Shown here in pieces: positions 16,931-24,884 of a stretch of 64,000 nucleotides of DNA. Both the position numbers and the translations under genes were made by a program. The first letter of the stretch is position 1. The number at the start of each line of letters is the position of its first letter. Source of the stretch: Paracoccus methylovorus (lineage in GTDB: Bacteria > Pseudomonadota > Alphaproteobacteria > Rhodobacterales > Rhodobacteraceae); contig NZ_CP070369.1 in assembly GCF_016919705.1 (NCBI RefSeq), forward strand, positions 372,001-436,000. The letters run 5' to 3'. Below the pieces are notes generated by a model that saw only the letters and a program-made list of their open reading frames with translations, did not search any database and had not been told where the DNA came from.

Positions 16931-17594
16931 ATTATCGCGGCCCCGGCCTTTGAGCGGCAGGGGGCCGGGGGGGCGCCGGGCGGGGTTTGCGCCGCATCCC
17001 GAAGTTCGGGAAACAGCGTGAAGATATCTTCGCGTGCAGCCGGACCTACGCCCATGAGCGCCTCCTTGCCGGTATAAAGCGACTCGGTTTCGGCACCGTT
17101 CGAGATCACGATTTCATGGCCATCAAAAAGGACGTGGAAATATTCCACCCCTTCGATGTCCTGCACAATATCGATGTCTTCGATCTGCAAGAGCTGCTTG
17201 GCAACGGCCAGCACTTCGGTCGCGCCAAACATCCGCTGCGCGATTTTCGAGCGAACAAGAATGCGGTGCTGCGGCGAAACAAGCAGGTCTGCCGAGGGCC
17301 TGCTTTGTCCAAACGCGCCGGCGCTGGTGCGGATGCGGCATACAGCGTGCCGTTCAGGACCGCGGCTTCGCCCAAGGTTTGCGGGCCGCCGTTATCCCCC
17401 CAGCCATCGCCGTTGTCGTTGTCGTTGTCCTCGAACATCCCATCGTCGTCATTCACCACCATGGAGGAAACTTCGTAGTCCGGATCAATGGTGACCTGAA
17501 ATCCGACAAGACCCGCGCCGCTATCGCTGGTTATGGCCCAGGAGCCACCGCTGAAGTCCATGTCTGAAAGGCTGATATATGACAAATGGGGCAT
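16906..17594 (-). pseudogene. Hint-domain protein with internal deletion and frameshift
   Basis: Two frames together give the ends of a Hint (hedgehog/intein) domain protein of the type common in Paracoccus. The 5' frame from 17594 encodes MPHLSYISLSDMDFSGGSW through an acidic Asp/Asn/Gly stretch to GTLYAAS. The 3' frame reads FGQSRPSADLLVSPQHRILV, SKIAQRMFGATEVLAVAKQL and NGAETESLYTGKEAL, ending at 16906. DLLVSPQHR and the ESLYTG stretch are hallmarks of the Hint C-terminal half. The Hint N-terminal half, with its catalytic Cys region, is missing at the junction near 17310, and the remaining parts are out of frame. The protein is therefore not made intact. Confidence 0.7.
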
Positions 17595-18016
17595 CGTTCA
17601 CGATCTCCGTACATTATTCTGGGGTGGGACGCCGCAATGTGCGGTTTTTGCAGCCTGTGCATGGGCAGCCCGCCGGGCGCCCCCGTTGCACGAGGGCAAA
17701 GGCAGACCCGAACTTGTTTTATCGCTGCCGGGATGACCGTCTCATGCGGGTGCCCCGAGGCGGCTTGCAAAGCAAACCTCTACCTCCGAGGCCCCCAACC
17801 AAGACACTCGTTACCGTACAAAAACCGGCAGCGGCACATAAGCGCCGGACAGCGGCGGTAATCCTTGCCAGCGGGAAACGAAACGATGCGTCAGGATGAA
17901 GGGGGCAGGAACACCTGCTCCAAACCGCAATGGTCGGGGATTGTGTCATTATCCTGAAAGTAGTCATGCGGTAACCTCTTCGATTCCCTAAGGAAAGCTG
18001 CTATAACTTCACAGAA
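17595..18016. other. Intergenic region before the truncated LuxR gene
   Basis: No recognisable gene in this 422-bp stretch. A 23-codon plus-strand frame from about 17886 (MRQDEGGRN...) lacks any family likeness. The last 40 bases before 18017 stay open in the LuxR frame after a TAA, which suggests that the missing N-terminal part of that regulator once lay here and has been lost or scrambled. Confidence 0.3.
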
Positions 18017-18532
18017 GTGGCGTGTTTCCGCATACACTACGACCCCTTGCTGCGCTACACCCGCACTCAAACTTCGCCTTTGGTCTGGACCCCCAAGGTA
18101 ATCGCGGGGATGGGGGCCCCAGCCTATACAGAGATGATTTCCACCATCGGCATCAAGGGTGGCGCGACCATCCCGTTGCCTGCGGCCGAGGGAAAGTTCA
18201 GCGCCATCACCTTTCTGGCCTTCAGGCCCGGCATTCTTCCCCCCGATCAGGTCGGCGCGCTTTCCAAGGTGATCGGCTATACGGCGCTGTCCCGTCTTGA
18301 CCATCTGGGCAAACTCTCTTTCCGCAAGACAGCCACTTCCGGCAGGCTCGACAGCCTTAGCGGCAAGCAGCGCCATATCCTGCATTGGGTCGCCTCGGGC
18401 AAAACCAACCTGGAGATCGCGATTATCCTGAATATTCCTCAGAAGCAGGTCGGTTACCACTTATCCAAGATTTTGCAAAAACTGGGTGTCACGACGCGCA
18501 TACAGGCAGCGGCAATCTATGCCGCAAGGTGA
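18017..18532 (+). CDS. N-terminally truncated LuxR-type regulator
   Basis: The C-terminal LuxR helix-turn-helix is complete: LSGKQRHILHWVASGKTNLE followed by IAIILNIPQKQVGYHLSKIL and TTRIQAAAIYAAR. Before it lies what looks like the second half of an autoinducer-binding domain (FRIHYDPLLRYTRTQTSPLVW, then FSAITFLAF). Family members are about 230-250 residues; this frame gives 171 from a GTG at 18017 and lacks roughly the first 60. The frame is open upstream to about 17977 but has no ATG. No LuxI synthase is visible nearby. It is probably a decayed quorum-sensing-type regulator, although a constitutive DNA-binding fragment is possible. Confidence 0.65.
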   Translation: MACFRIHYDPLLRYTRTQTSPLVWTPKVIAGMGAPAYTEMISTIGIKGGATIPLPAAEGKFSAITFLAFRPGILPPDQVGALSKVIGYTALSRLDHLGKLSFRKTATSGRLDSLSGKQRHILHWVASGKTNLEIAIILNIPQKQVGYHLSKILQKLGVTTRIQAAAIYAAR

Positions 18533-18618
18533 TCGCGCCCTGACAATGCAAGCGCCTTGGATGTCGGATGGTCCCTCTATTCGAGGGACTTCTGCCTACC
18601 GGACGGTTGCGCGGATAA

Positions 18619-18798
18619 ATGCCTTTTGCGCGTTGGCTCAAGCAGTATCGGCCGGCGTTCGATGCCGAATATGACATCGGTGATCGGCGGAACACAGCAG
18701 AGTGCGATCAGATGCGAGAGTTCCGCGACGACCTGATCGCCGGGCCTGTGGCCTCAGACGACTCCGGCAAAGGACGCCCGGAACGTCTGGTCAATTAA
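18619..18798 (+). CDS. Hypothetical small protein, 59 residues
   Basis: An ATG-initiated frame encodes a charged 59-residue peptide (MPFARWLKQYRPAFDAEYD..., ending GRPERLVN). I recognise no family. Codon choice is similar to neighbouring genes and the frame is clean, but there is no strong ribosome site upstream (GCGGATAA). It lies between a truncated LuxR gene and a broken multicopper oxidase, so it may be another gene fragment. Treat as possible only. Confidence 0.25.
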   Translation: MPFARWLKQYRPAFDAEYDIGDRRNTAECDQMREFRDDLIAGPVASDDSGKGRPERLVN

Positions 18799-18813
18799 AG
18801 GGTCCATCGACAG

Positions 18814-20234
18814 CTAACCTTGGCGCGTCGTGCAGATCGGGCCGTAAAGCGCCTCGATCCGAGCCTTTTCCAGCGCCGCCTCGGGGTCTTTGCCGACCAC
18901 GAAATTCAGCATCATGCCGCCGTCCTCGTGTTCCAGCTTGTGACAATGCAGAAGGTAACGGCCTTCATAAGTGTCGAAGCGCACCAGTATATCGACCTGT
19001 TCGGGCGCCCATTTCAGGACCGTGTCCTTCCAACCCCGTTCCCAAGGTTCGACCTGATTGCGACCACGGCCACTGCGCTGGATGACCTGAAAATGGGCTC
19101 CGTGAATGTGGATTGGATGCGGGGCACCCTGCGCTGATTGGAAACGCCAGCGCTCAACCTTGCCAAAGGGAATGGCGAAATCGATCCGGGTCGGCTCAAA
19201 GGGCTTGTCGTTGATCGTGCTGTCCCCTTGAAAGGTGAATACGCGGTCAGGTTCGCTGCCGTGATGCACCAACGGCGTGATCGTCGAGAGCCGCTTGGGC
19301 AATTGCCAATGGTCCGGCGCCCCTTCGCGCACTGTGATCTCCAGCAGCGGGGCGGCGAAGCTGTCGTCGCGCAGACCAACCACCGTTCCCGGAGCGATCT
19401 TTCGCAGATCCAGGATCACGTCTATCCGTTCTGCTGGCCCCATCTGGATCTGATCCACCGGAACAGGGGTTTCGAGCAACCCCCCATCATTGCCGATCAG
19501 CGTCAGGGGCGCATCGGCTGATAGCCGAAAGACGCGGGCATTGGCGCCGTTCAGAATGCGCAGGCGCAATTGGCGGTTGGCCGCGTGGGCGCGCGGGTTC
19601 ACCACGCCGTTAATCAGCGGCAGGGTGCCCTCCGAACCACCGGCATCGTCGGGAAAGAAGATCCGTCCCAGCGCATCAAGCTGAATGTCGCGCAGAAAGA
19701 GGAACCACTCATCTTCGCCGGAAGGCAGGCCGAGAGCCTTTTCTTCTTCGTCCTCAATCACAAAGAAACCGCCCAACCCATGCCATGCCATGCCTGTTTC
19801 GCCGTCGCGCCATGGGGATGCGGATGATACCAGCTAAGCCCGGCGCGCTGAAGAATGGGAAAGGCGACCTCGGCAGACTCACCCGGCAAAACGGGGTTTT
19901 GTGGCTGGCCGTCAGCCTCGGTCGGACAGATCAGGCCGTGCCAATGAAAGGTGGTTTCCTCATTGAGATGGTTAGCGATCCGAATGCGGAACTCTTCCCC
20001 CTTGCGGACACGGATCAACGGGCCCGGGCTGGTCTGATTATAGCCATATCCTCGGCTTTCAGCCGCAGTAAAGGGCAACCGGGCACGGCTGGCTGCAAGG
20101 ATTTCACCAGAAGCCAGCTCGACCGGTCGCGGAAGCCAGGGACGGGACGCCGGCAAGGCAAGGCCGCGGATAGCGGGCAGGCCAAGACCTAGTGCGACAA
20201 GACCCGTCACAGCGGCACGGCGAGAGACAGCCAT
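18814..20234 (-). pseudogene. Multicopper oxidase, frameshifted by 5-bp repeat
   Basis: Two abutting frames make one multicopper oxidase of about 470 residues. The 5' frame (20234-19758) has a twin-arginine-type leader (VSRRAAVTGLVALGLGLP), FHWHG at 96-100 and WYHPHPHG at 135-142. The 3' frame (19791-18814) resumes at AWHGLGGFFVI and carries HPIHIHGAHFQ and LLHCHKLEHEDGGMM, the remaining copper ligands. All four copper-binding motifs survive, so only the frame is broken. The break is at three tandem copies of ATGCC at 19780-19794; two copies would restore the frame exactly. Relatives oxidise Cu(I) in the periplasm or act on phenolics. It may be a recent mutation, a phase-variable switch or a sequencing error. 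Confidence 0.85.
19780..19794. repeat. Three tandem ATGCC units at the multicopper oxidase frameshift
   Basis: The plus strand reads ATGCC three times. On the coding strand this is GGCAT three times. Removing one unit gives the continuous reading KQAWHGLGG, joining the upstream and downstream frames. Strand slippage over such a tandem repeat is the simplest cause. Confidence 0.9.
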
Positions 20235-20434
20235 TATTCAGACCTTTTTTGTTGATTGGTCATGCTGGCTGGACGTGTCTGGCGAGCCGATGTTCGATTT
20301 GTTGTAACAGATGCCAGATCAGGCCGAGCCTGCCAAGCATGATGAGAACCTTGCCGCAAAGGCCATAGGCAATTTTATATTTGTCATACCTTTTATGTTT
20401 TGCGCTATTCTGTTAGCCTGCGTGAAACGAAAGG

Positions 20435-21196
20435 ATGCCGATGACCCTGCAATATGACGAGATCGTACGCGGCGGTCTGGCCCGGCAGGTGGCCGACCTG
20501 ATCCGAACCGCCATTCTTGAAGGCCGGCTTGCGGTGGACGAACGCCTGCCGACCGAAGAGGAACTGGCACGGCGCTTTGGCATCTCGCGTCCCACGGTGC
20601 GCGAGGCGCTCAAGGTGCTGGCGGCGCAGAACCTGATCCGCTCGCGCCGGGGGCCTGCGGGCGGCACCTTCGTCAACCGCCCCGATGCCGATGGCGCGGC
20701 GCGCACCATTACCGATACGGCGACGCTGCTGGTCGGCATGGGCCGTTTCGATATCGACGAGATCGTGACGGCGCGGATGCAGACCGAGGCGCTGTGCTGC
20801 CGTCTTGCCGCGCAGAATCGCGGCGATGACGATCTTGCGGCAATGGCCGCCGAGATCGCCTTGCAGCGGGACGAGGCACTGTCGGACGAGGAGTTCTGCG
20901 CCTCGGACGTCCGTTTCCATCGCGCGGTCGTGCAGGCCACGGGCAACGGCCCGTTGCAACTGATGATGCACGCGATGATCGAGAGCTTCATTCCGATCAC
21001 CAATATGCTGATCTATCGCGATCACGAACGCCGCCGCACCGTTACTGCGCATGAACACATCCGCGCGGCCATTGCCGCCCACGACGCCGAGACGGCAGCG
21101 CGACTGATGCGCGACCATGTCGAAACCATGCGCACCGTGCTGGATCAGGCACTTGCTCGCCGCAATACCGACAAACCCTCAGGAGGAACCCCATGA
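20435..21196 (+). CDS. GntR/FadR-family regulator (FCD domain)
   Basis: This 253-residue protein has a GntR winged helix at 10-75 (LPTEEELARRFGISRPTVRE is the recognition region) and a C-terminal all-helical FCD ligand domain, with VRFHRAVVQATGN carrying the typical metal/ligand histidines. It is followed with an ATGA overlap by the AcuI-like gene, so it most likely controls that operon. A GTCATAC core at 20383-20389, inside TTGTCATACC upstream of the start, resembles the GT-N3-AC half-sites of this subfamily and could be an autoregulatory operator. The start at 20435 is an ATG shortly after CGAAAGGATGCCG; a second ATG two codons on is also possible. Confidence 0.88.
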   Translation: MPMTLQYDEIVRGGLARQVADLIRTAILEGRLAVDERLPTEEELARRFGISRPTVREALKVLAAQNLIRSRRGPAGGTFVNRPDADGAARTITDTATLLVGMGRFDIDEIVTARMQTEALCCRLAAQNRGDDDLAAMAAEIALQRDEALSDEEFCASDVRFHRAVVQATGNGPLQLMMHAMIESFIPITNMLIYRDHERRRTVTAHEHIRAAIAAHDAETAARLMRDHVETMRTVLDQALARRNTDKPSGGTP

Positions 21197-22188
21197 CCGA
21201 AACATTCCGTGCCCTGCTGATCGAGGATCAGGGCGGCAAGCCGGTGGCTGCGTTCCGCGACCTGACCCGCGATGCGCTGCCCGACCATGACGTCTTGGTC
21301 GAGGTCGCCTATTCGACACTGAACTACAAGGACGGGCTGGCGATCACCGGCAAGGGCCGCATTGCCCGCCGCCTGCCGATGGTGGCGGGGATCGATATTG
21401 CCGGCACCGTGGTCGAAAGTCGCTCGGATCGCTGGCAGCCGGGCGACAAGGTGATCGTGAACGGCTGGGGCCTGTCCGAAACAGAATGGGGCGGCTACAG
21501 CCGGTTCCAGCGACTGAAACCCGAATGGCTGACCCGCCTGCCTGAGCAGTTTTCGTTGCAGGACGCCATGGCTATCGGCACGGCCGGCTATACCGCCGCG
21601 CTTTGTGTCGATGCGCTTGAGGATTGGGGCGCGATCCGCCCCGGCGGCGCCGAGGTTCTGGTCACCGGTGCGGCAGGGGGCGTCGGCTCGACCGCGATCA
21701 GCCTGCTGTCGGCCAAGGGTTATACCGTCACTGCCGCCACCGGCCGGCCCGAGACGCATGATTATCTGGCCGGGTTGGGGGCTACCGGCTTTCTGGATCG
21801 CGCCACGCTGGCCGAAAAGGGCGGTGCGCTGCAAAAGGAACGCTGGGCGGGGGCCGTGGACAGCGTGGGCTCGACCACACTGGCCAATGTGCTGGCGCAG
21901 ATCAATTACGGCGGCGCGGTCGCGGCCTGTGGGCTGGCGGGCGGCTTTGATCTGCCCGCGACGGTCATGCCGCATATCCTGCGCGGGGTTGCGTTGCTGG
22001 GCATCGACAGCGTGATGGCGCCGCAGGCAAAGCGCGACCGGGCCTGGGCGACGCTTGCCGCGCATCTGGACAAGGCGCATCTGGCCAGCATCGCGCGGGT
22101 CGAACCCATGTCGAAGCTGCCCGAGCTTGCGGCCGACATCGTCGCGGGCCAGATCCGGGGCCGCGTGATCATCGACATCGGCGCATAG
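21193..22188 (+). CDS. acuI: Acrylyl-CoA reductase-like MDR oxidoreductase (AcuI/YhdH family)
   Basis: This 331-residue NADPH-dependent medium-chain reductase belongs to the AcuI/YhdH group that reduces acryloyl-CoA to propionyl-CoA. Typical blocks are YSTLNYKDGLAITGKG at 38-53, VAGIDIAGTV near 62-71, VNGWGLSETEWGGYSRFQRL and the nucleotide-binding VLVTGAAGGVGSTAI at about 156-170. No zinc-binding set is present, as expected. The start overlaps the GntR stop and follows AGGAGG. In Rhodobacter acuI sits with acuR and dddL for DMSP use; none of those is here, so this copy may detoxify acryloyl-CoA from another route or reduce a related enoyl ester. Confidence 0.82.
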   Translation: MTETFRALLIEDQGGKPVAAFRDLTRDALPDHDVLVEVAYSTLNYKDGLAITGKGRIARRLPMVAGIDIAGTVVESRSDRWQPGDKVIVNGWGLSETEWGGYSRFQRLKPEWLTRLPEQFSLQDAMAIGTAGYTAALCVDALEDWGAIRPGGAEVLVTGAAGGVGSTAISLLSAKGYTVTAATGRPETHDYLAGLGATGFLDRATLAEKGGALQKERWAGAVDSVGSTTLANVLAQINYGGAVAACGLAGGFDLPATVMPHILRGVALLGIDSVMAPQAKRDRAWATLAAHLDKAHLASIARVEPMSKLPELAADIVAGQIRGRVIIDIGA

Positions 22189-22196
22189 GCTTTGCA

Positions 22197-22218
22197 GGGA
22201 CCGGGGCGACCCGGTCCC
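22197..22218. terminator. Shared hairpin between convergent acuI and acyl-CoA synthetase genes
   Basis: A perfect 9-bp stem, GGGACCGGG with CCCGGTCCC, closes a GCGA loop. It fills the short gap between the two convergent stops. There is no long T-run on either side, so termination efficiency is uncertain. Confidence 0.7.
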
Positions 22219-22224
22219 ATTGCC

Positions 22225-23880
22225 TTACACCGGCGCCCGCGCCAGCTCTGCTGCCTGCGTGCGCAGGGCGAATTTCTGGGTCTTGCCGGTCGAGGTCTTG
22301 GGCAATGGTCCGAAAACCACCCGCGACGGACATTTGTAGCCCGCAAGCCCGGTCCGGCAATGCGCGATCAGGCCGGCCTCGGTTTCCTCGCAGCCGTCGC
22401 GCAATTCCACGAAGGCGCAGGGGGTCTCGCCCCATTTCTCGCTGGGCATGGCGACCACCGCGCAAGCTGCAACCGCGGGATGGCGGTAAAGCTGTTCCTC
22501 GATCTCGATGGACGAGATGTTCTCGCCACCCGAGATGATGATGTCCTTGGAGCGGTCCTTGAGCTGGATATAGCCGTCGGGATGCATCACCGCCAGATCG
22601 CCGGAATGGAACCAGCCGCCGGCAAAAGCCGCCGCCGTGGCCTCGGGATTCTTCAGATAACCTTTCATCACCGCATTGCCGCGAAACATCACCTCGCCGA
22701 GTGTCTGGCCGTCGGCGGGCACGGGTTGCATGGTTTCCGGGTCCATCACCGCCAGATCGTCCAGCGACAGGTAGCGCACACCCTGCCGCGCCTTGCGCGC
22801 CGCCTGCTCGGGTGCGGGCAGCACGTCCCACGCGGGGTTCCATTCGTTGACCACGGCCGGGCCATAGGTTTCCGTCAGGCCGTAAAGATGGGTCACGCTG
22901 AAACCCGCATCGGCCATGGCACGCAGGACCGTTTCGGGTGGTGGCGCCGCAGCGGTGTTAAAGACCACCTGCTGGGGAAAGCTGCGTTTCTGTTCGTCCG
23001 GGGCGTTGAGCAGGGTGGACATGACAATGGGCGCTCCGCACAGATGCGTGATGCCGTGATCGGCGATGGCGTCGTAGATCGCGCCTGCACGAACCCAGCG
23101 CAGGCAGACCTGCGTGCCCGCCTGCACCGGCACGGCCCACGGGAAGCACCAGCCGTTGCAGTGAAACATCGGCAGCGTCCACAGATAGACCGGATGCTTG
23201 CCCAACCCGGCATGGATGACGTTGTTCAGGGCCATCAGGGCCGCGCCGCGATGGTGGCAAACGACACCCTTGGGGTTGCCCGTCGTGCCCGAGGTATAGT
23301 TCAGGGAAATCGCGTCCCATTCGTCGCCGGGCAGGGAGCCGGCAAATTCTGCGTCGCCCTCGGCCAGGAACTGTTCATAGTCCAGATCGCCGATGGGTTC
23401 TCCCTTGGGGTGGGGGGCATCGTCGGGATATTCGGCATCGTCAAAGTCGATCACCAGCGGACGGACCTTGGCCAGCGCCAGCGCTTCAGCGGCCATCGCC
23501 GAAAACTCGCGATCCACGATCAGTATACGGCTTTCCGCGTGGTCCAGCTGAAAGGCCACGGTTGCGGCGTCCGACCGGGTGTTGATCGAATGCAGCACCG
23601 CGCCCCCGGCCATCGGCACCGCGAAATGGGCGTGGATCATGGGCGGCGTGTTCGACAGGATAACCGAGACGGTATCGCCCCGGCCAATGCCCCGGCCAGC
23701 CAGTGCCGAGGCCAACCGGCGGCAATCGGACCAGAGCCGGGCATAGCTGTGGTGCTGGCGGCCATGGATCACCGCCGGGTGGTCGGGAGAGGTTCGCGCC
23801 GCCCGCTGCAGATAGGATATCGGCGTCATCGGCTGATGGTTGGCCGCAAGGCGGTCCAGTCCTTGGTCGTATTTGGTCAT
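22225..23880 (-). CDS. Acyl-CoA synthetase (AMP-forming)
   Basis: This 551-residue ligase activates a carboxylic acid to its CoA thioester through an acyl-adenylate. The P-loop-like motif LNYTSGTTGNPKGVVCHHRG is near 194-213, the adenylate motif LYGLTETYGP follows, and GGWFHSGDLAV plus the C-terminal KTSTGKTQKF lysine complete the set. It belongs to the medium-chain group that includes roseobacter MMPA-CoA ligase DmdB; substrate cannot be fixed. The start could be either of two adjacent ATGs (23880 or 23883) behind GAGGGGAGA. It is the last gene of an eleven-gene minus-strand run, 39 bp after the rhodanese gene. Confidence 0.88.
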   Translation of the reverse strand: MTKYDQGLDRLAANHQPMTPISYLQRAARTSPDHPAVIHGRQHHSYARLWSDCRRLASALAGRGIGRGDTVSVILSNTPPMIHAHFAVPMAGGAVLHSINTRSDAATVAFQLDHAESRILIVDREFSAMAAEALALAKVRPLVIDFDDAEYPDDAPHPKGEPIGDLDYEQFLAEGDAEFAGSLPGDEWDAISLNYTSGTTGNPKGVVCHHRGAALMALNNVIHAGLGKHPVYLWTLPMFHCNGWCFPWAVPVQAGTQVCLRWVRAGAIYDAIADHGITHLCGAPIVMSTLLNAPDEQKRSFPQQVVFNTAAAPPPETVLRAMADAGFSVTHLYGLTETYGPAVVNEWNPAWDVLPAPEQAARKARQGVRYLSLDDLAVMDPETMQPVPADGQTLGEVMFRGNAVMKGYLKNPEATAAAFAGGWFHSGDLAVMHPDGYIQLKDRSKDIIISGGENISSIEIEEQLYRHPAVAACAVVAMPSEKWGETPCAFVELRDGCEETEAGLIAHCRTGLAGYKCPSRVVFGPLPKTSTGKTQKFALRTQAAELARAPV

Positions 23881-23919
23881 CATTCTCCCCTCGTCCGCCC
23901 CGGCAATCGGGGGCGGTGC

Positions 23920-24312
23920 TTATCCTTTTGCCGCACGCTCGGCCACCGGCTGGCCGGCCTTGCGCCATTCCCCAAAGCCGCCGCGCAGAGACCGCGCGTC
24001 CAGCCCCATCTCTTGCGCCACCCTTGCCGCCAGCAACGAGCGCCAGCCCGAGGCGCAGTAGAACACATAAGTCTTGCCCTCGGCAAAGCGGGGTTTGTGA
24101 TAGGGGCTTTCGGGGTCGATCCAGAACTCCAGCATTCCGCGCGGGGCGTGAAAGGCACCAAGAATCATCCCTTCGCGCTCAAGCTCGCGCGGGTCGCGGA
24201 TATCGACCAGGACCACCTGAGGATCGTCCCGCATCGCGGCCGCTTCCTCGATCGTGACCGATTGCACCACCGCATCGGCCTCGTCCAGCATCTGCCTGTA
24301 GCCGACCGCCAT
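23920..24312 (-). CDS. Single-domain rhodanese-like protein
   Basis: This 130-residue protein has one rhodanese domain: VVLVDIRDPRELEREG at 33-48 and the active loop YCASGWRS at 85-92, with Cys86 as the persulfide-carrying residue. GGFGEWRKAG is the usual C-terminal end. It would transfer sulfane sulfur to cyanide, thiols or a partner. It lies two bases after the AhpD-like gene and three genes after a molybdoenzyme. The persulfide chemistry could serve maturation of that enzyme, but this is a guess; many catabolic operons carry such proteins without known reason. Confidence 0.85.
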   Translation of the reverse strand: MAVGYRQMLDEADAVVQSVTIEEAAAMRDDPQVVLVDIRDPRELEREGMILGAFHAPRGMLEFWIDPESPYHKPRFAEGKTYVFYCASGWRSLLAARVAQEMGLDARSLRGGFGEWRKAGQPVAERAAKG

Positions 24313-24314
24313 GA

Positions 24315-24884
24315 TCAGCGACCCATCGCGTAGAATTCGTCATTGGGCCGCATGCTGGATACATTGGCAAGGCGGTTCGACATGCCGAAGAAGGCGGCGA
24401 TGGCAGCGATGTCCCAGATATCCTCGTCGTCGAAACCATGGCTGCGCAGCGTCGCGAAGTCCTCGTCCCCAGCCTCGTGCGCGCGGGCCGAGACCTTCAT
24501 GGCGAAATCCAGCATCGCCTTTTGCCGGGGCGTGATGTCGGCCTTGCGGTAGTTGATCGCCACCTGATCGGCGATCAGCGGATTCTTGGCGCGGATGCGC
24601 AGGATCGCGCCATGGGCGATGACGCAATACTGGCATTGGTTCACGGTCGAGGTGGCGACGACGATCATCTCGCGCTCGGCCTTGGTCAGGTTGCCGGGGC
24701 GGTCCATCAGGGCATCGTGATAGGCGAAGAAGGCGCGGAATTCGTCCGGGCGATGCGCCAGCGTCAGGAACACGTTCGGGATGAAGCCCGATTTCTCCTG
24801 CACCGCCTCGATGCGGGTGCGGATATCCTCGGGCATGTCGGCGAGGCTGGGAACGGCAAAGCGGCTGACGGGGGCTTCGGTCAT
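24315..24884 (-). CDS. AhpD/CMD-like peroxidase-related protein
   Basis: This 189-residue helical protein belongs to the alkylhydroperoxidase D / carboxymuconolactone decarboxylase superfamily (peroxidase-related group). The redox motif is QCQYCVIAHG, with Cys84, Cys87 and His91. A long C-terminal helix pair follows. The ATG at 24884 overlaps the upstream molybdoenzyme stop as ATGA; the same frame runs open to 25379 inside the molybdoenzyme gene and that extension is not used. It probably reduces peroxides or acts as a thiol-disulfide carrier for a pathway enzyme. Confidence 0.85.
   Translation of the reverse strand: MTEAPVSRFAVPSLADMPEDIRTRIEAVQEKSGFIPNVFLTLAHRPDEFRAFFAYHDALMDRPGNLTKAEREMIVVATSTVNQCQYCVIAHGAILRIRAKNPLIADQVAINYRKADITPRQKAMLDFAMKVSARAHEAGDEDFATLRSHGFDDEDIWDIAAIAAFFGMSNRLANVSSMRPNDEFYAMGR

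Noticed and set aside
17106..17594. A 162-residue protein on the minus strand as a real gene
   Set aside because: Its second half is an out-of-frame reading of the Hint C-terminal region; the combination is better explained as a pseudogene.
20435..22188. A DMSP-lyase (acu/ddd) cluster
   Set aside because: AcuI is present but no DddL, DddP, DmdA or AcuR; the regulator is GntR-FCD, not the TetR-type AcuR.
22192..24333. A 713-codon plus-strand open frame
   Set aside because: Antisense to the acyl-CoA synthetase and rhodanese genes, which show clear motifs; the frame has none.
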